Shown here in pieces: positions 52,610 through 61,556 of a stretch of 64,000 nt of DNA. Positions within the stretch are counted from its first letter, which is position 1. The number at the start of each line of letters is the position of its first letter. The notes beneath the pieces were generated by a model. It made no database searches. It was not told the origin of the DNA and saw only the letters and a program-made list of their open reading frames with translations. Where the stretch lies: NCBI RefSeq assembly GCF_016613475.2, contig NZ_CP071517.1, positions 1,054,001 to 1,118,000 on the forward strand, in the 5' to 3' direction. A program made the translations under genes and the position numbers. The DNA comes from Lysobacter arenosi (GTDB lineage Bacteria; Pseudomonadota; Gammaproteobacteria; Xanthomonadales; Xanthomonadaceae).

Positions 52610-52899
52610 ACAGCAGAAAGCCCGATTCGCACCTGGAACTCACCCTCGCCACCACGGCGGCGGAAGAAGGCGAGCTGCTGCGCGCCCTGCTCCGCGTCGA
52701 CCTTGGCGCGAGGATCCAGATCGACCTGCAACGGCGGAGCGTGCGCATCGAAGGCCGGTTCTGGGGAGACGACGTGGTCAACGCGATCGAAGCGACGGGA
52801 TGCCACGTCGACTCGGTGAACGAGAGGCCGCGAACGGTCGTGCTGGCGACGACCGCGCCTGCTGGCGTGCCGCAGCGACCGCGCTCGCTTGCCCTGTGA
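52606..52899 (+). CDS. Small protein with HMA-like fold pattern
   Basis: 97 aa; ATG shares ATGA with the previous stop, after GCAGGAGG. The pattern LELTLATTAAEEGELLRALLRVDLGARIQIDLQ followed by SVRIEGRFWGDDVVNAIEATGCHVDSV is beta-alpha-beta-beta-alpha-beta, like heavy-metal-associated domains, but the CxxC metal motif is absent. Third gene of the operon; role unknown. Confidence 0.6.
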   Translation: MNSRKPDSHLELTLATTAAEEGELLRALLRVDLGARIQIDLQRRSVRIEGRFWGDDVVNAIEATGCHVDSVNERPRTVVLATTAPAGVPQRPRSLAL

Positions 52900-53112
52900 C
52901 GGCGTAGCCACCCGCAGCCGCGCCAGCGATTTGTAACGAACTGTGTCGGCCCGGCCGGCGGCCACACAAACTTGCATTACCAGCGATACCTGACACATCC
53001 GGCGAACAGCTCACGGGAACAATCGCGTCCATCGGATTGCACCCGCCTCCTGCGTTCCCCGCGTTGCCAGCAAGCCGATGTTCCCTACATCCCTCAGCTA
53101 TCAGGTATCGCC

Positions 53113-53532
53113 ATGACCACCCCGCTCGACAAAGTCATCTACACCGGCAAGACCCACACCACCGGCGGCCGCGACGGTTCGTCGCAGAGTTCCGATGGGC
53201 GCCTGGACGTCAAACTTTCAGGGCCCGGTTCTTCCGGCCCGGGCACCAATCCCGAACAGCTGTTGGCGGCCGGCTGGTCGGCCTGCTTCCTTAGCGCCAT
53301 CGGTATCGCGGCCTCCAGCAGGAAGATCAAGCTTCCGGCGGACTCCGCCGTCGACACCGAAGTCGACCTGGGCCAGAACGCCGATGGCTATGGCCTGCAG
53401 GCCCGCCTCAACGTCAGCCTGCCTGGCATCGATGCCGCCACCGCCCGTGAGCTGGTCGACACCGCGCACCAGACCTGCCCGTACTCGAAGGCCACGCGCG
53501 GCAACATCGGCGTGACGATCAACCTCGTCTGA
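53113..53532 (+). CDS. ohr: Organic hydroperoxide resistance protein Ohr
   Basis: 139 aa from ATG 53113; the longer frame upstream is not conserved-looking. OsmC/Ohr fold with the two reactive Cys: Cys-58 in WSACFLSAI and Cys-122 in TCPYSKATRGN, and a conserved Arg in GGRDGSSQSSDG. Reduces organic and fatty-acid hydroperoxides using dihydrolipoyl thiols in the cytoplasm. No OhrR gene adjoins it. Confidence 0.93.
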   Translation: MTTPLDKVIYTGKTHTTGGRDGSSQSSDGRLDVKLSGPGSSGPGTNPEQLLAAGWSACFLSAIGIAASSRKIKLPADSAVDTEVDLGQNADGYGLQARLNVSLPGIDAATARELVDTAHQTCPYSKATRGNIGVTINLV

Positions 53533-53828
53533 GCCTCCCCGCCGGACCTCGCCAAGCCTCCGCGATCGCGGCGGGCCGGCAATCACCAGAACCAGACAGT
53601 CGGCCGGGCAACCGGTCGACTGCCTGCTCGCGTGCTTGCGTGGTCGCGCACGTCCCCATGGGAGTGATCGCGCGCGGCGCACCGACTTGAGACCACGCCG
53701 CCTCTTTGTAAGCAAACGTAGGTTCCTGGTCCTGCGCGCAGCTTGCATACAAATCGGCTCCGCGCCGACACCCACGGGATACACCCCGGCGTTGCAATGG
53801 CATCCCAACCTCACCCGACGGTCCCGAC

Positions 53829-54623
53829 ATGTTCCGCAATGCCCTAGCCCTCGCGCTGCTTTCCGCCGCCGCTCTCTCGCCGGAACTGGCTCATGCCGGT
53901 CACGCCGCTGCGCAGCCCGCGCCCACGGTGGTGCTCGTCCACGGTGCCTTCGCCGATGCCTCCAGCTGGAGCAAGGTCGTGCCGGTGCTCGAGTCCTGGG
54001 GCACGAAGGTCGTCACCGTGCAATTGCCGCTCACCTCGCTGGCCGATGACGCCGAAGCGACGCGTCGCGCCATTGCCGCCGCGCCTGGCAAGGTCGTCCT
54101 GGTCGGTCATTCCTGGGGCGGCACGGTCATTACCGAAGCAGGCGACGACGACAAGGTCAGCAGCCTGGTCTACGTCGCCGCGTTCGCGCCCGATGTAGGC
54201 GAAGCGACCGGCCAGCAGGGCAAGGCCTACCCCACTCCGCCGGGCCTGGCCGGCCTGCAGGAGCGCAACGGCCTGCTGTCGCTGTCGCAGGACGCGGCGC
54301 GCACGGATTTTGCCCAGGACCTGAGCGCAACCGGCGCCCGGCGCGTGTTCGACACGCAGCTGCCGATCCGCGCCAGTGCATTCGACGAACCGCTGCAGCA
54401 CGCGGCCTGGAAAGCCAAGCCGAGCTGGTACGTGGTCACGCGCCAGGACCGGATGATCGCGCCGCAGTTGCAGACCGCGACCGCCCGCCGCATCGATGCG
54501 CAGATCGTGTCGCTGGCGACCAGCCACGTTCCGATGCTGTCGCGTCCGAATGACGTCGCCTACACGATCCTGGAAGCGGCTGGCATCAAGCACAAAGACC
54601 CCGAGCCGCACGAGGGGGGCTGA
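53829..54623 (+). CDS. Secreted alpha/beta hydrolase
   Basis: 264 aa. Signal peptide ALALALLSAAALSPELAHA. HGAFADASSW oxyanion region, nucleophile GHSWGG (Ser), acid Asp in RQDRMI, His in TSHVPMLSRP. Resembles salicylate-esterase/EstC-type plant-esterase-like hydrolases. Periplasmic. Stop is 3 bases before the CcdA-type gene. Confidence 0.87.
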   Translation: MFRNALALALLSAAALSPELAHAGHAAAQPAPTVVLVHGAFADASSWSKVVPVLESWGTKVVTVQLPLTSLADDAEATRRAIAAAPGKVVLVGHSWGGTVITEAGDDDKVSSLVYVAAFAPDVGEATGQQGKAYPTPPGLAGLQERNGLLSLSQDAARTDFAQDLSATGARRVFDTQLPIRASAFDEPLQHAAWKAKPSWYVVTRQDRMIAPQLQTATARRIDAQIVSLATSHVPMLSRPNDVAYTILEAAGIKHKDPEPHEGG

Positions 54624-54626
54624 GCC

Positions 54627-55355
54627 ATGACCGCGCATGCCCTCGCGCCCATGGTCGAGTTCGCGCTTGCCGGTGCAGCAGGCGTCGCGACGATCCTCTC
54701 GCCCTGCATCCTGCCGGTGCTGCCGATCGTGCTGGCCACCAGCAGCGGTCGCAGCCGGTTCGAGCCGGCGCTGATCATCGCCGGCTTCGTGAGCATGTTC
54801 GCGGCCAGCGGAATCCTGATCGGGGCGTTGGCTTCGTCCTCCGGTGAACTGCAGCAGGCGATCCGCACCGGCTCGATCTGGATCCTGCTCCTTGCCGGCC
54901 TCGCCTGCCTGTGGCCTGCACCGTTCAATTGGCTGGTCGCCCGCGTGCAGCAGTGGCGTTCGGCGCGAGCCGGTGCTTCGCCGCCGCGTCCGCAACGCAC
55001 GGGCGGCGTTGCGGCGCTCCTCGTGGGTGCCTCGCTCGGCCTGGCCTCGACGCCGTGCGCGGGGCCGATCCTCGCCTCGGTGCTGTCGCTGGCGGCCAGC
55101 TCGCAGGCGCCGGGCAAGGCCACTTCGTTGCTCGCCGTGTATGCCGTCGGCGCCGGCCTGCCGATGCTCGCCATCGCTTATGGCGGGAAATGGATTACCT
55201 CGCGCCTTTCCTTCCTCAACCGTCGTGCCGAGCTGTTCCGTCGTGTGTTCGGCGCCATCGCGATCGCCGTCGCCGTGCTCCAGCTCTTCCAGTACGACGT
55301 CCTGTTCTCCGCCTGGGCCACGCAGTGGCTCCCTTCAGTCTCAACAGGTCTATAA
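54627..55355 (+). CDS. ccdA: CcdA/DsbD-type membrane thiol-electron carrier
   Basis: 242 aa, about six membrane helices. Two redox Cys motifs, SPCILP (Cys-27) and TPCAGP (about 146), as in CcdA, which carries reducing electrons from cytoplasmic thioredoxin across the inner membrane. Three bases after the hydrolase gene and three before the thioredoxin-like gene, so it is part of one operon and probably reduces its neighbour. Confidence 0.9.
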   Translation: MTAHALAPMVEFALAGAAGVATILSPCILPVLPIVLATSSGRSRFEPALIIAGFVSMFAASGILIGALASSSGELQQAIRTGSIWILLLAGLACLWPAPFNWLVARVQQWRSARAGASPPRPQRTGGVAALLVGASLGLASTPCAGPILASVLSLAASSQAPGKATSLLAVYAVGAGLPMLAIAYGGKWITSRLSFLNRRAELFRRVFGAIAIAVAVLQLFQYDVLFSAWATQWLPSVSTGL

Positions 55356-55358
55356 ACC

Positions 55359-55907
55359 ATGAACGTGATCAAGCCCATCCTCACCGCCCTTTGCATGAGC
55401 GTGCTTGCCGTCGCCTGCACGCCGGGTGCCAGCGCCGCTGATCCCGTGCCGGGCACCAGCATCTCCCCCGCGCCGTTGGCTCCGGAATTCCAGGGCATCA
55501 ACCACTGGATCAACAGCGCCCCGCTGACCATGTCGCAGCTGCGCGGCAAGGTGGTCCTGGTCGATTTCTGGACCTACTCGTGCATCAACTGCGTGCACGT
55601 CATCCCGCATGTGAAAGAGTTGCACCAGCGCTACAAGGACCAGGGCCTGGTCGTCGTCGGCGTGCATACGCCCGAGTACGGCTTCGAGAAGATCCGCGGC
55701 AATGTCGAAGACGCCGTGAAGCGTTTCGGCATCGAGTACCCGGTGGCGCAGGACAACGGCTACGAAACCTGGGAGGCGTATAACAACCGCTACTGGCCGG
55801 CGCTCTACCTGATCGACCGGGAAGGGCACGTGGTGTACCACCACTTCGGTGAAGGCAACTACGCCGAAACCGAAGCCAAGGTACGCAGCCTCCTGAAGGC
55901 AAAATAA
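55359..55907 (+). CDS. TlpA-like periplasmic thioredoxin
   Basis: 182 aa. N-terminal export signal LTALCMSVLAVACTPGASA (a non-ideal lipobox at Cys-20 or cleavage after ASA). Thioredoxin fold, VDFWTYSCINCVHVIP with the redox pair Cys-75/Cys-78 (CINC), the motif of the DipZ/TlpA group, and cis-Pro region RYWPALYLID. Likely receives electrons from the adjacent CcdA protein. Confidence 0.9.
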   Translation: MNVIKPILTALCMSVLAVACTPGASAADPVPGTSISPAPLAPEFQGINHWINSAPLTMSQLRGKVVLVDFWTYSCINCVHVIPHVKELHQRYKDQGLVVVGVHTPEYGFEKIRGNVEDAVKRFGIEYPVAQDNGYETWEAYNNRYWPALYLIDREGHVVYHHFGEGNYAETEAKVRSLLKAK

Positions 55908-55985
55908 GCAGATCGCAACGGTGCCGCGCCGCCACCGCGGCCGGCACCCGAGCGTTCCGATCAAACCCTGGCAAGGACCTGATTC

Positions 55986-56726
55986 ATGGACCACGTTGAC
56001 CACATCCTGGTCGTCGACGACGACCACGACATCCGTGAGATGGTTGCCGACTACCTGCGCAAGAACGGCTTCCGCACCTCGCTCGCTGCCGATGGCCGCG
56101 AGATGCGCGCCATCCTCGACACCAACGCCGTCGACCTGATCGTGCTGGACCTGATGATGCCCGGCGACGACGGCCTGGTGCTGAGCCGCAACCTGCGCGC
56201 CAGCAAGCACAAGGCCATCCCGGTGATCATGCTGACCGCGCGCGACGACGCCACCGACCGCATCATCGGTTTGGAAATGGGCGCCGACGACTACATCACC
56301 AAGCCGTTCTCGCCGCGCGAGCTGCTGGCCCGCATCAATGCGGTCATCCGCCGCACGCGGATGCTGCCACCCAACCTGCAGGTCACCGAGGCCAGCCGCC
56401 TGCTCGAGTTCGGGCAGTGGCGCCTGGATACGACCGCGCGCCATCTGCTCGATCAGCAGGGCACCGCCGTCGCGCTCAGTGGCGCGGAGTTCCGACTGCT
56501 GCGCGTGTTCCTCGACCATCCGCAACGCGTGCTCAGCCGCGACCAGTTGCTGAGCCTGACCCAGGGCCGCGAGGCCGAGCTGTTCGACCGCTCGATCGAC
56601 CTGCTGGTCAGCCGCCTGCGCCAACGCCTGAAGGACGATCCGCGCGAGCCCTCCTACATCAAGACAGTGCGCAGCGAAGGCTATGTGTTCAGCCTGCCGG
56701 TCACGCTGCTGGACGAGGGTGCATGA
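55986..56726 (+). CDS. OmpR-family response regulator
   Basis: 246 aa: receiver ILVVDDDHDIREMV with Asp in LIVLDLMMPGDDG and Lys in YITKPF; winged helix with VALSGAEFRLLRVFL and FDRSIDLLVSRLRQRL. 78 bases after the thioredoxin gene and coupled by ATGA to the kinase. Probably activated by envelope stress, given its neighbours. Confidence 0.94.
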   Translation: MDHVDHILVVDDDHDIREMVADYLRKNGFRTSLAADGREMRAILDTNAVDLIVLDLMMPGDDGLVLSRNLRASKHKAIPVIMLTARDDATDRIIGLEMGADDYITKPFSPRELLARINAVIRRTRMLPPNLQVTEASRLLEFGQWRLDTTARHLLDQQGTAVALSGAEFRLLRVFLDHPQRVLSRDQLLSLTQGREAELFDRSIDLLVSRLRQRLKDDPREPSYIKTVRSEGYVFSLPVTLLDEGA

Positions 56727-58048
56727 GCAACCCGCGTCCTTCAATGTTGTCGCGCCTGTTGCCGCGGACGATGGCATCGCGGCTGTACCTGATCCTGTTC
56801 ACCGGGCTGCTGGTCGCGCACGGCCTGTCGTTCGGGATGCTGTTCCTGGAGCGCTACGAATCGGCGACGTCGATGATGATGGGCAACCTCGAGAAGGACG
56901 TGTCGACATCGATCGCGATGCTCGACCGGCTGCCCGCGGCGGAGCGTCCGGCCTGGGTACCGAAGTTCGAACGCAGGACCTACCGTTACATCCTCGGCCC
57001 CGGCCAGTCCGGTGACGAGCTGAAGACCGAGCGAGCGCGGGATCTGACGCACCTGATCGGCGGCGCGCTTGGCCCGCGCTACCCCGTGCGCGGCAACACG
57101 ACGTCGCTGAAACCCGAACAAGTCCAGGTGCACGTGCAACTGAGCGACGGTGCCCCGGTCACCATTGAACTCACTCCTTCGGTGATGCCGATCGCGCAGT
57201 GGTTGCCGTACGTGCTCGCCGCGCAGCTGATCCTGTTGCTGGCCTGCGCCTGGCTGGCGGTTCGCCAGATCACGCGCCCACTGGCGCAGTTGGCAGACGC
57301 CGCCGATTCGTTGAGCCCGACCGGTGGCAGCCCGCACCTGCCCGAAGGCGGACCGGTGGAAGTGGCCAAGGCCGTCTCGGCATTCAACTCAATGCAGGAC
57401 CGGATCGCACTGCATCTCAAGGAACGACTGCAGATCCTGGCGGCCATTTCCCATGACCTGCAAACGCCCATCACGCGCATGAAGCTGCGCGTGGAGACCA
57501 TGGACGAATCACCGGCCAGCGGAAAACTCCTGGCCGACCTCGACGAGATGCAGCACCTGGTCCGCGACGGCGTCGCCTACGCGCGCAGTGCCCATGGCGG
57601 CATCGAGCCGGCCATCAAGGTCGACCTGGATGCCTTCCTCGACAGCCTGGTCTGGGACTACCAGGACACCGGCAAGCCGGTCAGCCTGATCACGCATGCG
57701 TCGGTGCCGGTAATCACCAGGCCGCGCGCGTTGCGGCGAGTGGTCGGCAACCTGATCGACAACGCGGTGAAATACGCCGGTGCCGCCGAAGTTGCCGCAT
57801 CGGTCGAAGCCGACGGCGCGGTGGCGATCACCGTGATGGATCGCGGGCCCGGCATCGCCGAGGCGGAGCTGGCCTCGGTGCTGGAGCCGTTCTACCGCGT
57901 GGAAGCCTCGCGCAATCGCGACACCGGCGGCGCCGGCCTAGGCCTCGCCATCGCCCAGCAACTGGCCATCGCCATCGGCGCGCGACTGCAGCTGCGGGGG
58001 CGCGAAGGCGGAGGACTCGTGGCCACGATCACGCTGCCGCACGGATGA
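56723..58048 (+). CDS. Membrane sensor histidine kinase (EnvZ/CpxA-like)
   Basis: 441 aa. Helix 1 LYLILFTGLLVAHGLSFGML, periplasmic part of about 125 residues, helix 2 WLPYVLAAQLILLLACAWLAV, HAMP (QITRPLAQLADAADSL), HisKA with AAISHDLQTPITRMKLRVE (dephosphorylation-type box as in EnvZ), HATPase (NLIDNAVKYA, MDRGPGIAEAE, GAGLGLAIAQQL). Its start overlaps the regulator by ATGA. Confidence 0.94.
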   Translation: MSNPRPSMLSRLLPRTMASRLYLILFTGLLVAHGLSFGMLFLERYESATSMMMGNLEKDVSTSIAMLDRLPAAERPAWVPKFERRTYRYILGPGQSGDELKTERARDLTHLIGGALGPRYPVRGNTTSLKPEQVQVHVQLSDGAPVTIELTPSVMPIAQWLPYVLAAQLILLLACAWLAVRQITRPLAQLADAADSLSPTGGSPHLPEGGPVEVAKAVSAFNSMQDRIALHLKERLQILAAISHDLQTPITRMKLRVETMDESPASGKLLADLDEMQHLVRDGVAYARSAHGGIEPAIKVDLDAFLDSLVWDYQDTGKPVSLITHASVPVITRPRALRRVVGNLIDNAVKYAGAAEVAASVEADGAVAITVMDRGPGIAEAELASVLEPFYRVEASRNRDTGGAGLGLAIAQQLAIAIGARLQLRGREGGGLVATITLPHG

Positions 58049-58072
58049 GGGTTTGCCGGAGGGCCATTGCCC

Positions 58073-58092
58073 GTGAAGGCACACACCTTCAC
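58073..58092. promoter_or_regulatory. Inverted repeat between kinase and OM-protein genes
   Basis: GTGAAGG (58073-58079) and CCTTCAC (58086-58092), spacer CACACA. No T tract follows. May be an operator for the outer-membrane gene or a weak attenuator. Confidence 0.35.
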
Positions 58093-58152
58093 CCGCAATG
58101 AATGCCCGCAGGCTCACCGTTGCCGGGTTCTGGCGGAACAGGCAGGAGCGGA

Positions 58153-58896
58153 ATGAGGCTGACCGGCATCACGTCCACCGCCGCGGTTGCGGCCTGCTTC
58201 ATGGCGGCCCCGCTGCCCTCGTACGCGCAGCAGAACGGCGAATGGAAATGGATGATCGCGCCCTACCTGTGGGCGGCCAGTGTCAGGACGGACCTGACCA
58301 CGCCATTTCCCGTGAGCGAGGGCGGAACCAGGTTCCCCGACCTGATCGACGACATCGATGGCGCTTTCCAGGCGCATGTCGAAGGCCAGAACGACCGGTT
58401 CGGCATGTTCGCCGACTTCACCTACATCGGTCTTGGCGACAACAAGGACTTCGAGCGCCTCAACACCGACTCGCAACTCGATGCCTACCTGTTCGAGGCG
58501 GCTGCGGTATGGAGCCCGGGAGAGGACTGGCTCAAGGGCATCGAACTGTTCGGCGGACTGCGCTACATCGACGTTGACCTGAGCGTCAACTTCGATCCGC
58601 ACGACCCGCGCTTCGGCTCGCTCGAACTCAACCCCAACGATTCCTACAGCGACCTGATGCTCGGTGCCCGCTACACCTGGGCCTTCGCCGAGCGCTGGCG
58701 CCTGACGCTGCGCGGTGATGGCTCGTTCGGCGATACCGACGGCACCTGGAATGCCAGCATCGTCGGCCAGTATCAGGTGAGTTACGGCCAGTGGCTGTTC
58801 GGGTACCGGTACCTGTCGGTCGAGGTCGAGGACCAGCGCCGCAAGATCGACCTCACCATGAGCGGTCCGATGGTCGGCTTCGGCTTTGTGTTCTGA
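58153..58896 (+). CDS. Outer-membrane beta-barrel protein (unknown)
   Basis: 247 aa from ATG 58153 after CAGGAGCGG. Signal peptide with AAPLPSYA before QQNGEWKW. The mature part has alternating aromatic strands (WMIAPYLWAASVRTDL, LFGGLRYIDVDLSVNF, LMLGARYTWAFAERWRLTLRGDG) and ends VGFGFVF with terminal Phe, the BAM signal. Resembles small OmpA/W-type barrels without known function. Follows the two-component pair by 104 bases and may be its target. Confidence 0.85.
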   Translation: MRLTGITSTAAVAACFMAAPLPSYAQQNGEWKWMIAPYLWAASVRTDLTTPFPVSEGGTRFPDLIDDIDGAFQAHVEGQNDRFGMFADFTYIGLGDNKDFERLNTDSQLDAYLFEAAAVWSPGEDWLKGIELFGGLRYIDVDLSVNFDPHDPRFGSLELNPNDSYSDLMLGARYTWAFAERWRLTLRGDGSFGDTDGTWNASIVGQYQVSYGQWLFGYRYLSVEVEDQRRKIDLTMSGPMVGFGFVF

Positions 58897-58959
58897 CGCT
58901 CCAGCAGCGCCCTCGGCCAGGACGAGCCTTCGGCGTCGCCCTGACCGCATGGCAGGTTC

Positions 58960-60477
58960 TCAGGCCGGCACTTTCGGCCTGGCCGCCCAGACCTCGGGGG
59001 CGGCCTTGCAGTAGCGGTCGATGAACTCCTGCTGCGATGGCATGCGCGCGACAGCCTCGTCGATGGGCTTGCGGATAGCGGGCAGCAGCCTGCGCATGTC
59101 ATCGTCGGACAGTCCGCCCGACAACGGATGATGCTGCTCGGGCACGATGCCCTGCCCCAGCATGACGTGCGTCCAGGAATCCACGCGGAACAGTTCGTTC
59201 GCGCCCTGCCAGGCATGGGCGCGCTCGCGCCACGCGCGCAGGCGGATCTTCAGCGAGTCAGGCACCCCCATCTCGCGGCACTGCTTCCACATCGCCTCGT
59301 CGCGCTGGTTGGCGTGGTAGTGCAGGATGATGAAGTCGCGCACGTGCTCCATCTCGGCGCGGCCGGTGGCGTTGTACACGTCCACCAGCGACTGCGGAAT
59401 GCCGTCGAGCGGGAACGACTCGATCAGCCGCACGATCGAGGTCATCGACAGGTGCAGGCTGGTCGACTCGAGCGGCTCGATGAAGCCGCTGGCCAGGCCG
59501 AGCGACACCACGTTCTTGTTCCAGGCCTTCAATCGTCGACCAGTACGGAACTGCACCGGCCAGGGCTCGCGGATCACCGGCGCTGCCGCGTCGCGCAGCA
59601 GCTTGTCGCGCGCCTCGTCATCGGACATGTGGCGACTGGAGTACACCAGTCCGCAACCGACCCGGTGCTGCAGCGCGATGTGCCAACGCCAGCCGGCCTC
59701 GTGCGCAATCGCCCGCGTGTACGGCACCGGCGGGCCGACCGATTCGGTCTGCAAGGCGACGGCGCGGTCGCACGGCAGCCAGTTGTTCCAGTCTTCGTAA
59801 CCGGTCTTGAGGGTCTGCTCGATCAGCAGTCCACGGAAGCCCGTGCAGTCGATGAACAGATCGCCTTCGATCACCTGCCCGTCTTCCAGCACCAGCGACT
59901 CGACGTAGCCCGATTCACCGTTCTGCCTGACTTCGCGGATCTTGCCTTCGACGCGCTTGAGCCCGTAGCTCTCGGCTTTACCGCGCAGGAAGCGCGCATA
60001 CAGGCCGGCGTCGAGGTGGTAGGAGTAGTTGACCTGCGGCGACTCGAGCAGGGCGAACCGGTCGCCGCGCGACGCCACCGTCTCCAGGCAGTAATCGCCC
60101 AGCTCCGACTGCATGCCGCGGCGCATGCTGTCGAGCCAGAAGTGATGGAAGCCGCAGACCAGCGTGCCCTGCCCGGTGATGCCGAACGGATGGATGTAGC
60201 GCTCGCCGTGGCGGCGCCAGTTCTCGAACGAGATCGACAGCTTGAAGGTGCCTGCGACCGAGCGCAGGAACTCCTGCTCGTCGATCTGCAGGAAACGGTG
60301 GAAGTTGCGGATCGGCGGCACCGTCGATTCGCCGACGCCGACCGTGCCGATCTGCTCGGATTCGATCAGGACCACCTCCAGCAACTCGCGGAACTGGTGC
60401 GTCAGCGCGGTCGCGGCGAGCCAGCCGGCAGTACCGCCGCCGGCGATCACGACCTTTCGAATCCTGCCCTTCTCCAT
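58960..60477 (-). CDS. Flavin-dependent tryptophan halogenase family protein
   Basis: 505 aa from ATG 60477 with GGGAAAG upstream; a GTG nine bases earlier has poor spacing. FAD motif GGGTAGW near residues 13-19, GESTVPP, catalytic Lys in TFKLSISFENW (Lys-79) and the halogenase aromatic region GWRWHIALQHRVGCGLVYSS. The usual WxWxIP motif reads WRWHIA here, Pro replaced by Ala. Relatives in Xanthomonas and Brevundimonas brominate or chlorinate indoles or unknown substrates. Last gene of the TonB-SapC-cupin operon. Confidence 0.9.
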   Translation of the reverse strand: MEKGRIRKVVIAGGGTAGWLAATALTHQFRELLEVVLIESEQIGTVGVGESTVPPIRNFHRFLQIDEQEFLRSVAGTFKLSISFENWRRHGERYIHPFGITGQGTLVCGFHHFWLDSMRRGMQSELGDYCLETVASRGDRFALLESPQVNYSYHLDAGLYARFLRGKAESYGLKRVEGKIREVRQNGESGYVESLVLEDGQVIEGDLFIDCTGFRGLLIEQTLKTGYEDWNNWLPCDRAVALQTESVGPPVPYTRAIAHEAGWRWHIALQHRVGCGLVYSSRHMSDDEARDKLLRDAAAPVIREPWPVQFRTGRRLKAWNKNVVSLGLASGFIEPLESTSLHLSMTSIVRLIESFPLDGIPQSLVDVYNATGRAEMEHVRDFIILHYHANQRDEAMWKQCREMGVPDSLKIRLRAWRERAHAWQGANELFRVDSWTHVMLGQGIVPEQHHPLSGGLSDDDMRRLLPAIRKPIDEAVARMPSQQEFIDRYCKAAPEVWAARPKVPA

Positions 60478-60519
60478 CTTTCCCACTCCCCTGCGTGCTG
60501 TAGTTGCCGGCGTGCCGGC

Positions 60520-61556
60520 TCAACGATTGAGTTTTGCGATCAACATCGCCCGAAGCTGCCGCGCCAGCGTTTCATCGACGCTGCCCAGCACCTGGCGTGC
60601 AGCTTCCGGCAAATGTTCGCCAGCGCGATCTGCCGGACCGAATACGTAATAGTCGAAGATCTGGCGCCATGCGTCCTTCTCACGCTGAGGCCGGTCACGA
60701 ATGGTCCACAGCGCGTGATACAGCGCGTGCATCGGCGTGGGAACATGCGCGGGAACGCTGCTCCACCAGTAGTTCACCAGCACGTTGAACGGTTCCAGTC
60801 CCTGCACGTGGTGCCACCACAGGCTCGGAATGAAGATCGCGTCGCCGGCCTCGAGCACCGCGCTTTGCCCGGCCGCAAGCGCGTCTCGGAAACGCGGATA
60901 GCGTTGGAAATCCGGCTCGGCGAAATCGACGACGCTGACGGCCCTGGCCACCCGGTGTGGGTTCCAGCGGACCCGGATACAGGTTGTCGATCTGCCCTGG
61001 CGGAAACAGGGTGAAACGGCGACGACCGACCGCGCAGCAGGCGATGTTGTTGAGGGCGTCGTAGTGGCACGAGGCCGTCACGCGATTGCCGATCCAGATG
61101 CTCGGCGGCGCCTCGATGCCCTGGGCCGCCAGGTCCAGGTCGTTGCCGGCGCGCATGCCGGGCAGTCGGCTGTCGACCAGCAGCGAGGCGACGTAGTAGG
61201 TCGGCGGGTGCGCATCGTCGGCGTGGGCGGCGATCTCGCCGAGTACCTGCCCCAGGTCGCTGCGCCGCACTTCGCAGTTCAAGTCGGTGAAGTCGGTGTT
61301 GTAGAACGGCCTTCCTGCCACTTCGGGCCCGCCCCCAGGAGTAGGTCACCGGCTGGCCGTTGTAGTACCCGCGCAGGTAGTCCATCGCCTCGTGCGTCGA
61401 GCGCGATGCCGCCTGCACCAGCCCCCAGTCGCGGACCAGGCCGCGAAGCACGGCCGGTTGCCCTGATGCGAGCAGTTCCTCGACCGGCGGTGATGCGGAC
61501 CCGGCGCAGTCGATTACGCGGATCCGGGCGGCCACGTCGGCGGCCGCACCCATCAC
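60520..61556 (-). pseudogene. JmjC-like cupin protein, two frameshifts
   Basis: The product is read in three frames. Removing one G of the G-run opposite the C-run at 61332-61336 gives YSWGGPEVAGRPFYNTDF, and one G opposite 60952-60954 gives EPTPVARAVSVVDFAEPDF; then one protein of about 344 aa results. It has ASCHYDALNNIACCAVG (the HxD iron ligands His and Asp), GRRRFTLFPP, and FIPSLWWHHVQGLE (distal His) of the cupin_8/JmjC-like Fe(II)/2-oxoglutarate family. Start ATG 61556 overlaps the SapC stop by ATGA. Intact neighbours and the two same-sign indels argue for a consensus error. Confidence 0.7.

Noticed and set aside
55919..55947. GGTGCCG/CGGCACC hairpin after the thioredoxin gene as terminator
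   Set aside because: No T tract and the following regulator is close and probably co-transcribed.
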